In this document: positions 1-5,310 of the stretch, in pieces
How positions within the stretch are numbered: position 1 is the first letter of the stretch
Layout: each line of letters opens with the position of its first letter
From: Elusimicrobia bacterium CG06_land_8_20_14_3_00_38_11
Lineage (GTDB): Bacteria; Elusimicrobiota; UBA8919
Reading direction: 5' to 3'
Assembly (NCBI GenBank): GCA_002780205.1
Contig: PEVQ01000066.1
Location: forward strand, 1-14,772
DNA: 14,772 nucleotides
Translations under genes and position numbers: made by a program
The notes under the pieces: generated by a model
The model's database searches: none
Told to the model about the DNA's origin: nothing
What the model saw: only the letters and a program-made list of their open reading frames with translations

Positions 1-549
1 TTCGTACGCAATACGCCGGACAGGTGTTACTGGTGTAAAGACGAACTTTTCGGACGGCTGGCGGAACTTGCAAAAAAAGAGAAAATAAAAATCATCTGCG
101 ATGGGACCAATTATTCCGACAGAAATGATTACCGTCCCGGAATGAAAGCGGCTGAAAAATGGAATATCAAACATCCGCTTTTGGAAGCCGAACTTTCTAA
201 AAATGACATAAGATTGCTTTCAAAAAAAATGAAACTTCCGACATGGAATAAAGAGGCATCGCCATGCTTAGCATCGAGATTTCCTTACGGGCACAAAATT
301 ACATCGGAGAAATTAAAAAAAATAAATGATGCGGAAAATGAATTAAGGAAACTGCAATTAAAAAATCTGCGTCTACGGGATTATAAAGATACAGCAAGAA
401 TAGAAATTGATAAAAATCAGTTAAGCAAAATATTCAAAAACAACATTCATAAAAAAATAGTTGCTGTCCTAAAAAAATATAACTACTCATATATTACGCT
501 TGATTTGGAGGGATACAGAACGGGAAGTTTGAATAAAATAAAAAAATAA
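1..549 (+). CDS. larE: LarE-type ATP-dependent sulfur transferase, 3' part (partial)
   Basis: The reading frame is open from base 1, so the N-terminal PP-loop ATP-binding part lies upstream of the window; 182 residues remain. LarE acts in the cytoplasm. It activates a pyridinium dicarboxylate mononucleotide with ATP and inserts sulfur during assembly of the nickel-pincer nucleotide cofactor of lactate racemase and relatives. Visible family motifs are RCYWCK (Cys9, Cys12), CDGTN (33-37), DYRPG (43-47), PTWNKEASPCLASR ending near residue 92 (Cys89), and LDLEGYRTGSLN close to the C-terminus. Cys9, Cys12 and Cys89 resemble the three-cysteine, iron-sulfur type of LarE rather than the type with one sacrificial cysteine; this is inference from recall of the family. 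larB, larC and larA are not in the window, so the client enzyme is unknown. Confidence 0.9.
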   Translation, partial: FVRNTPDRCYWCKDELFGRLAELAKKEKIKIICDGTNYSDRNDYRPGMKAAEKWNIKHPLLEAELSKNDIRLLSKKMKLPTWNKEASPCLASRFPYGHKITSEKLKKINDAENELRKLQLKNLRLRDYKDTARIEIDKNQLSKIFKNNIHKKIVAVLKKYNYSYITLDLEGYRTGSLNKIKK

Positions 550-558
550 TAAAAAACC

Positions 559-587
559 TTGACAAACTTTATAAAATTTTATATTCT
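559..587 (+). promoter_or_regulatory. Sigma70-like promoter for the decarboxylase gene
   Basis: A perfect TTGACA -35 box (559-564) is followed after 17 bp by TATTCT (582-587); an alternative TATATT at 580-585 would give a 15 bp spacer. Transcription would begin near 593-595, leaving only about 11-13 nt before the ATG at 606. No Shine-Dalgarno sequence fits in that leader. A second TTGACAA at 590-596 repeats the -35 sequence near the predicted start site and could be an operator half, but that is speculative. Confidence 0.6.
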
Positions 588-605
588 ATTTGACAAGTAA
601 AATAT

Positions 606-2060
606 ATGAAAACAAAGCAAGACGCAGCGCCATTATTTGAAGCGGTCTATAACCACGCTAAAAAGCGGATGGTTTCTTTTCATACACCCGGACACAAAAA
701 CGGAAGAAGCATAGATAAAAAACTTTTATCATTTACCGGAAAAAATGTATATTATTTTGATGTAACCGTTTTTCCGGATGTTGATTCACTGCACGACCCG
801 ACAAAATGTATAAAACAGGCGCAGGAACTTATGGCAAAAGCATATGGGGTTGAACAGTCATTGTTCCTCGTTAACGGTTCCTCGTCCGGTAATCAGGCGA
901 TGTTTTTATCCGCATGCAAGTCCGGTGATTCCATAATTCTTTCAAGAAATATTCATAAGTCCGTTTTGGGCGGAATAATTCTGGCGGGACTTTGGCCGAT
1001 ATGGTTGCAACCTAAAATAGACCAGAATCTTGACATAATTCTTGATGCGGAACCCGACCAGATAGATGAGGCAATCAAAAAATTTCCGGAAGCAAAAGCA
1101 GTATTTATCACCAGTCCCACATATAACGGAGTAACAAGCGACCTTCTTGAAATCGCAAATATCTGTCACAAAAACAACAAACTTCTTTTGGTTGATGAGG
1201 CACACGGTCCGCATTTGAGATTCCATCGCGACTTTCCCATCTCTGCCGTTGAAGCGGATGCCGATATGGTTGTTCAGTCGGTGCATAAGATTTTATCGGC
1301 AATTTCACAGGGCTCGGTTCTTCATATCAATTCCGACAGAATTGACTTCAACCGTGTCAAAAAAGTCGTATCAATGCTGCAAACGACCAGCCCTAACTAT
1401 CTTACTTTAGCGTCAATTGATTTAGCGAGAAGACAAGCCGTCCTGCACGGTGAAAAACTTTTGGGAGAAATAATAGACGCTGCGGAGTACGGCAGAAAAA
1501 AAATAAACCGTCTCAAAAATTTTTTCTGTTTTACAAGAGAAGATATTCGTTCGCGGGGCTATGACCTTGATGTCACAAAACTTACCGTGAATGTTACAAA
1601 AACCGGATTATCAGGATTGGAAATAGAGGATTTACTTAACAAACAATATAATATACAGGTTGACTGCGCCGACCTTTTTAATCTTATTGCGATTATGGGA
1701 ATCGGCTCGACAAGGGCGGATGTGCAAAAATTAGTGAACGCATTAGAAGATATAGATATCAAATATCACGGCATTGAAAAAAATTGGAATCTGAACCTGC
1801 CGTCATTGACAACCGAAATGGTAATGACTCCCCGGGATGTTTTCTTTCAGAAAGCATCAAAGCGGGTTTCGTTAAACAAGGCAGCAGGACATATATCCGC
1901 CCAGACGCTGACACCCTATCCTCCCGGAATTCCCATTCTTATTCCCGGAGAAAGAATAACAAAAGAAATTTGCGATTATCTTTTTGAACTTTCGTCAAAG
2001 GATATAAGAATCAGCGGACAGGAAACTGATACATTAAAAACGATAAAGGTTATAAAATAA
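606..2060 (+). CDS. PLP-dependent Orn/Lys/Arg decarboxylase (SpeA/CadA/YaaO family)
   Basis: Fold-type I PLP amino acid decarboxylase, 484 residues, about the length of the short Bacillus SpeA/YaaO type and much shorter than E. coli CadA or SpeC, which carry an N-terminal wing domain. Family motifs in order are SFHTPGHKNG (24-33), the cofactor-phosphate loop NGSSSGN (90-96), the substrate/cofactor His at RNIHKS (114-119), VDEAHGPH (196-203) with Asp197 contacting the pyridine nitrogen, and SVHK with Lys228 as the expected Schiff-base lysine. The C-terminal domain (about 400-484) has the typical PYPPGIPILIPGE segment. Such enzymes make agmatine, cadaverine or putrescine, usually for polyamine synthesis. 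Sequence alone does not settle the substrate; arginine (speA) is most likely by length. The ATG at 606 follows a good promoter but lacks a ribosome binding site. The 3' end overlaps a repeat that includes the stop codon. Confidence 0.9.
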   Translation: MKTKQDAAPLFEAVYNHAKKRMVSFHTPGHKNGRSIDKKLLSFTGKNVYYFDVTVFPDVDSLHDPTKCIKQAQELMAKAYGVEQSLFLVNGSSSGNQAMFLSACKSGDSIILSRNIHKSVLGGIILAGLWPIWLQPKIDQNLDIILDAEPDQIDEAIKKFPEAKAVFITSPTYNGVTSDLLEIANICHKNNKLLLVDEAHGPHLRFHRDFPISAVEADADMVVQSVHKILSAISQGSVLHINSDRIDFNRVKKVVSMLQTTSPNYLTLASIDLARRQAVLHGEKLLGEIIDAAEYGRKKINRLKNFFCFTREDIRSRGYDLDVTKLTVNVTKTGLSGLEIEDLLNKQYNIQVDCADLFNLIAIMGIGSTRADVQKLVNALEDIDIKYHGIEKNWNLNLPSLTTEMVMTPRDVFFQKASKRVSLNKAAGHISAQTLTPYPPGIPILIPGERITKEICDYLFELSSKDIRISGQETDTLKTIKVIK

Positions 2061-2150
2061 AGAACACGGAACAGAAGCGGAACAAGACACGGAACAGACA
2101 CTGAATAATTCCGTGCCAGTTCCGTGTAGAGTTCTGTGTCAGTTCTGTGG
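2055..2150 (+). repeat. Long inverted repeat, copy A, starting at the decarboxylase stop codon
   Basis: The left arm is built of degenerate short repeats around ACACGGAACAGA (2061-2099). The right arm is its approximate reverse complement, with TTCCGTGCCAGTTCCGTGT at 2109-2127 and TTCTGTGTCAGTTCTGTG at 2132-2149. The RNA could fold into an imperfect hairpin of about 90 nt followed by TTTTT (2151-2155), so it may act as a terminator, but the arms are not well paired. Positions 2055-2099 match 2501-2545 at 44 of 45 bases, including the TAA stop codon. No clear promoter for the next gene is seen inside it. Confidence 0.85.
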
Positions 2151-2157
2151 TTTTTAT

Positions 2158-2164
2158 GGAGGGG
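2158..2164 (+). promoter_or_regulatory. Ribosome binding site fixing the DksA/TraR-like start
   Basis: GGAGGGG lies 3 nt before the ATG at 2168 (core GGAGG, 5 nt spacing). It favours this ATG over the in-frame GTG at 2147 and ATG at 2156, which lie inside the repeat or before the site. Confidence 0.8.
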
Positions 2165-2167
2165 AAA

Positions 2168-2506
2168 ATGAATGCAAAGGATTTAATTGAACTGAAAAAA
2201 ATTCTCATTGCGAAAAAAAATGATTTATTAAAAACTGTAAAAGACAAGCAAGAAAAGGACTTGCACGAACCTAATGTCGGTGATGAAGTTGACGCTGCCG
2301 GTGACAGCGAAGAAAAAGAACTCACATTCGGATTAAGCGATAATGAAAAAATAATGCTCAATTTAATTGATTCGGCATTAAAAAAAATTGAAGCAGGCAG
2401 ATACGGACTTTGTGAAAACTGTTCGGCAAAAATTCCGTTGGAACGACTTAAAGCGATGCCGCATGCACGATACTGCATCAATTGTCAGCCAAAATTCGAT
2501 AAATAA
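2168..2506 (+). CDS. Short DksA/TraR-family zinc-finger regulator
   Basis: A 112-residue cytoplasmic protein that by family enters the secondary channel of RNA polymerase and adjusts transcription, often with ppGpp. It starts with a charged helix (1-35) predicted to be half of the coiled coil. GDEVDAA (38-44) fits the DxxDxA tip motif that matters for DksA activity. A second helix follows (about 55-78), then a four-cysteine zinc finger CENC-X17-CINC (Cys82, Cys85, Cys103, Cys106). It is shorter than E. coli DksA (151 residues) and closer to the compact YteA/TraR-like forms of many phyla. The ATG at 2168 is chosen because of the GGAGGGG site. Both its start and its stop abut copies of the same inverted repeat, so its mRNA could carry a hairpin at each end. 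Confidence 0.88.
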   Translation: MNAKDLIELKKILIAKKNDLLKTVKDKQEKDLHEPNVGDEVDAAGDSEEKELTFGLSDNEKIMLNLIDSALKKIEAGRYGLCENCSAKIPLERLKAMPHARYCINCQPKFDK

Positions 2507-2653
2507 AGAACACGGAACAGAAGCGGAACAAGACACAGAACAGACCTGCCTGACGGTAGGCAGGCACAGAACAGTTCCGCGTCAGTTCAGTGTAGGGGGC
2601 GGATTTATCCGCCCACTTCCGTGTCAGTTCCGTGTTATTCGCGAAGCGAATAA
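2501..2653 (+). repeat. Long inverted repeat, copy B, interrupted by three short palindromes
   Basis: The left end (2501-2545) matches copy A at 44 of 45 bases and again starts in the last sense codon and stop codon of a gene. Right-arm material is at 2574-2594 and 2617-2635 (TTCCGTGTCAGTTCCGTGT). Compared with copy A it contains three extra palindromes: CCTGCCT/AGGCAGG (2545-2564, loop GACGGT), GGGCGGAT/ATCCGCCC (2597-2614, loop TT) and TTATTCGC/GCGAATAA (2635-2653, loop GAA). It reads as a long repeat into or beside which shorter repeats were later added. The last palindrome ends 3 nt before the GT2 start codon. Confidence 0.85.
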
Positions 2654-2656
2654 TTT

Positions 2657-4114
2657 ATGACAGCAAACAACATTCTTCTTGTTATCTATTTCGCATCTTT
2701 ATCGGGACTAATAATCTTCGGAAGTCACAGATATTTTCTCATATATTTTTACAAAAAATATAAAAAGGTAACGCCCGAAACAAAACCGCTGGTCAACCCC
2801 TATCCCGTCGTAACCGTGCAACTTCCTGTTTTTAATGAACTTAATGTCGTATCGCGTTTAATAGAAAATATTGTAAAATTGGATTACCCGAAAGACAAAC
2901 TGGAAATTCAGGTCCTTGATGATTCCACCGATGAGACGCAAAAAATCGCAAAAGAGTCGGTGGAAAAATTCAAAAAAGAAAATATCAACATTTTTTATAT
3001 TCACAGAAACAACAGAACCGGTTTTAAGGCGGGCGCATTGCAGAACGGTATGGCAAAAGCAACCGGAGAATTCATAGCCATCTTTGACGCAGATTTCGTC
3101 CCGAAACCGGATTTTCTGAAAAAACTTATGCCTTATTTTACTGAAAAGTCAATAGGAATGGCTCAAGCGAGATGGGGACATTCAAACAGAAAATATTCGC
3201 TTTTGACAAAAATACAAGCGATAATTTTAGACGGACATTTCTTAATTGAACATACCGCAAGAAACCGCTCGGGAAGATTTTTTAATTTTAACGGCACTGC
3301 AGGAATATGGCGGAAAAAGACAATAGAGTCGGCGGGAGGGTGGCAGGGAGATACTCTCACCGAAGATATGGATTTGTCCTACAGGGCGCAGATTAAGGGT
3401 TGGAAATTTATTTTTGTTCCGGATGTCGTAATTCCGGCAGAACTGCCAATTGATGTCAACGCTTTCAAAACCCAGCAGGGAAGATGGGCGAAAGGAACGA
3501 TACAGGTAGCAAAAAAACTACTCGGCAAAATACTAAAAAGCGACTCGCCCTTAAAAGTTAAAATTGAAGCGATATTTCATCTGTCAAGCAATTTCTCTTA
3601 TTTATTTCTTATGGTTGTATCACTTGTACTTCTTCCGGCAATTCTGGTGCGACTGAACACAAACAATACAAATCTTTTTATAATTGACATTCCCATATTT
3701 TTACTCGGGACCTTTTCAATCGCATATTTTTACTACACATCACAGAAAGAACTCGGATACAGTTCTTGGGATTCTATAAAATATATTCCGTTTCTGATGT
3801 CGGCAGGAATAGGGCTAGCCATAAATAATTCCAACTGCGTATTAGAGGGCATCTGCGGACACAAATCCGAATTTGTGAGAACTCCGAAATGCGGTATGAC
3901 CGGTAAAACCGCAAAACTGAATGCTATAAAATATAAATCAAAAAAAAATCTAATTCTCTATCTGGAACTCTTTATGGCGCTCTATTTCACCGTTTTATTT
4001 TATCTCACGATAAGAGCGCGGCTATATTTTCTTACACCCTTAATTTTGCTTTTCCAGTTCGGTTTTATGTATTTTTCCGTATCATCTATTTTACTATCCT
4101 TCAAACAAAAATAA
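2657..4114 (+). CDS. Membrane GT2 polysaccharide synthase (cellulose/mannan synthase-like)
   Basis: Processive family 2 glycosyltransferase, 485 residues. One membrane helix is near the N-terminus (about 5-31), then a cytoplasmic GT-A domain with VLDDSTDET (Asp88/Asp89), the DAD metal site (144-146), TED (235-237, catalytic Asp237) and QQGRW (273-277), which is the QxxRW signature of processive synthases. Four or so helices follow (about 312-335, 342-361, 375-393, 431-480). VLEGICGHKSEFVRTPK (395-411) resembles plant CslA and bacterial relatives that make beta-linked mannan, glucomannan or glucan. No PilZ domain is fused, unlike BcsA, although a separate PilZ gene lies downstream. An in-frame TAA at 2651 rules out an earlier start. 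The ATG has no Shine-Dalgarno sequence. Product and sugar donor cannot be told from sequence; no other polymer genes flank it. Confidence 0.88.
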   Translation: MTANNILLVIYFASLSGLIIFGSHRYFLIYFYKKYKKVTPETKPLVNPYPVVTVQLPVFNELNVVSRLIENIVKLDYPKDKLEIQVLDDSTDETQKIAKESVEKFKKENINIFYIHRNNRTGFKAGALQNGMAKATGEFIAIFDADFVPKPDFLKKLMPYFTEKSIGMAQARWGHSNRKYSLLTKIQAIILDGHFLIEHTARNRSGRFFNFNGTAGIWRKKTIESAGGWQGDTLTEDMDLSYRAQIKGWKFIFVPDVVIPAELPIDVNAFKTQQGRWAKGTIQVAKKLLGKILKSDSPLKVKIEAIFHLSSNFSYLFLMVVSLVLLPAILVRLNTNNTNLFIIDIPIFLLGTFSIAYFYYTSQKELGYSSWDSIKYIPFLMSAGIGLAINNSNCVLEGICGHKSEFVRTPKCGMTGKTAKLNAIKYKSKKNLILYLELFMALYFTVLFYLTIRARLYFLTPLILLFQFGFMYFSVSSILLSFKQK

Positions 4115-4115
4115 T

Positions 4116-5249
4116 TTGAATAAAACATTTTTCATTAGAACTTTCGGTTGTCAGATGAATGTTGCCGATTCGGATTTTATGTCCGAAAAACTGAACAATG
4201 CGGGTTATGAAAGATGTAACGATATACACAAAGCCGGCATAATCGTTGTTAACACCTGCACAGTTAGACAGCACGCCGAAGAGAGAGCGTTGTCTTTTAT
4301 AGGACAACTGAAACAATTAAAAATTAAAAATAAAAAATTAAAAATTATTGTTGCCGGTTGCGCCGCTTCACGGCTGAAAGAAAAACTAAAAGAAAAATTC
4401 CCTTACATTGATAAAATAATTCCCGCAACAGAAATAGAAAATTTTTCTGAAATAGTAAAGGATGCCGTTGACATAACGCCGAAAAAACCAAAAACCAAAC
4501 TTCCGACTAAAGTCGGAGGCTACAAAAACTCAGGAACAGAATTTATAACTATTACTAAAGGCTGTTCTAATTTTTGTTCATACTGCGTAGTTCCGTCCGT
4601 GCGGGGAAAAGAAATATCAAGACCTAAAAAAGAAATACTTGCCGATGTAAAAAAACTTATTTCACAGGGCAAAAGCGAAATAACCCTGCTCGGGCAAAAT
4701 GTAAATAGTTACAAAGTAGGTTCGTTTGATTTTTCCGATTTACTGATTGAACTTAATAAAATTCCTCAAATAAAAAAAATTGGTTTTATGACCAGTCATC
4801 CAAAAGATATGTCCGATAAAATCATCAACGCAATCGCTTCATGTAAAAAGGTCGCACGGCAAATTCATCTTCCGATACAGTCCGGCTCAAATAGAATTCT
4901 TAAACTTATGAATAGAAAATATACCCGAGAAAAATATCTGAAAATTATTAAAAAACTCAGAAAAAAAATACCCGGCGTAACAATTACAACCGATATAATT
5001 GTCGGATTTCCCTCCGAGACAGAAAAAGATTTTCAGCAGACACTGGATATCATAAAAAAAACTGGCATCAAATCGGCATTCACTTTTAAGTATTCACCGA
5101 GAGAAAATACGAAAGCATTTAGTATGAAAGACGATGTGAAGTCAGAAATCAAAAAGGAACGCCTTGCAAGATTAAACGCAATTTTTTATAATAGCGGCAA
5201 GATAAACCGCAGAGGCACAGAGTTCGCGGAGAACTCCACGGAGAATTAA
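4116..5249 (+). CDS. miaB: tRNA-2-methylthio-N6-isopentenyladenosine synthase MiaB, lacking the TRAM domain
   Basis: Radical SAM methylthiotransferase that adds a methylthio group to i6A37 of tRNAs reading UNN codons. The N-terminal UPF0004 domain has the three cluster cysteines Cys12 (FGCQMN), Cys48 (NTCTVR) and Cys82 (GC). The radical SAM cluster is C150-X3-C154-X2-C157. VRQHAEERALS and CSYCVVPSVRGKEISR identify MiaB rather than MtaB or RimO. At 377 residues it is some 60-70 shorter than usual: after the conserved KKERLARLNA the frame runs into an inverted repeat and residues 364-377 are encoded by it. The TRAM domain that helps bind tRNA is missing, and only 61 nt remain before mutS, so it is not hidden in another frame. 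The start is TTG, needed to keep Cys12; it lies 1 nt after the GT2 stop. The cluster cysteines are intact, so activity is possible but uncertain. Confidence 0.88.
   Translation: MNKTFFIRTFGCQMNVADSDFMSEKLNNAGYERCNDIHKAGIIVVNTCTVRQHAEERALSFIGQLKQLKIKNKKLKIIVAGCAASRLKEKLKEKFPYIDKIIPATEIENFSEIVKDAVDITPKKPKTKLPTKVGGYKNSGTEFITITKGCSNFCSYCVVPSVRGKEISRPKKEILADVKKLISQGKSEITLLGQNVNSYKVGSFDFSDLLIELNKIPQIKKIGFMTSHPKDMSDKIINAIASCKKVARQIHLPIQSGSNRILKLMNRKYTREKYLKIIKKLRKKIPGVTITTDIIVGFPSETEKDFQQTLDIIKKTGIKSAFTFKYSPRENTKAFSMKDDVKSEIKKERLARLNAIFYNSGKINRRGTEFAENSTEN
4502..4517 (+). repeat. Short palindrome inside miaB (interdomain linker)
   Basis: TCCGACT (4502-4508) and AGTCGGA (4511-4517) form a perfect 7-bp inverted repeat with loop AA. 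It encodes about LPTKVG (129-134) in the variable linker between the UPF0004 and radical SAM domains. It is more G+C-rich than the lysine-rich sequence around it. It could be an in-frame insertion like the one in the wecG-like gene, but the linker varies naturally, so insertion is not proved. Confidence 0.6.
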
Positions 5250-5291
5250 AACTTTTTTTGCTTTTCTCTGTGTTCTCTGCGTCTCTGCGGT
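5206..5291 (+). repeat. Long inverted repeat forming the 3' end of miaB
   Basis: ACCGCAGAG (5206-5214) pairs exactly with CTCTGCGGT (5283-5291). The arms continue imperfectly: left GGCACAGAG and CACGGAGAA, right TTTTCTCTGTGTTCTCTGCGT (from 5262). The left arm holds a smaller palindrome, GAGTTC/GAACTC with loop GCGGA (5220-5236). The left arm is translated as the last 14 residues of MiaB and supplies its stop codon. The right arm ends 19 nt before the mutS start. I recall closely similar CCGCAGAGACGCAGAG-type repeats from many unrelated bacterial genomes, but could not search. Confidence 0.85.
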
Positions 5292-5310
5292 AAATTACTT
5301 AAATCTTTAT

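Noticed and set aside
1918..1952. CCCGGAAT/ATTCCCGG symmetry near the decarboxylase 3' end
   Set aside because: It encodes the conserved PPGIPILIPGE motif found in this position across the family.
2050..2481. Antisense open frame of 143 codons covering the DksA-like gene
   Set aside because: It is made of repeat sequence and the reverse of a clear zinc-finger gene that has a good ribosome binding site; the protein resembles nothing I know.
2501..2653. CRISPR array
   Set aside because: The repeats are inverted and degenerate, not evenly spaced direct repeats, and no cas gene is present.
4315..4347. Low-complexity ATTAAAAATTAAAAA-like run inside miaB, suspected insertion
   Set aside because: The encoded segment (LKIKNKKLKI) has the same length as in ordinary MiaB proteins between ALSxIG and GC, so it looks like biased composition, not an insert.
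5250..5310. Frameshifted remainder of the MiaB TRAM domain
   Set aside because: Only 61 nt lie between the stop and mutS and most of it is the right arm of the repeat; a TRAM domain needs about 180-200 nt.
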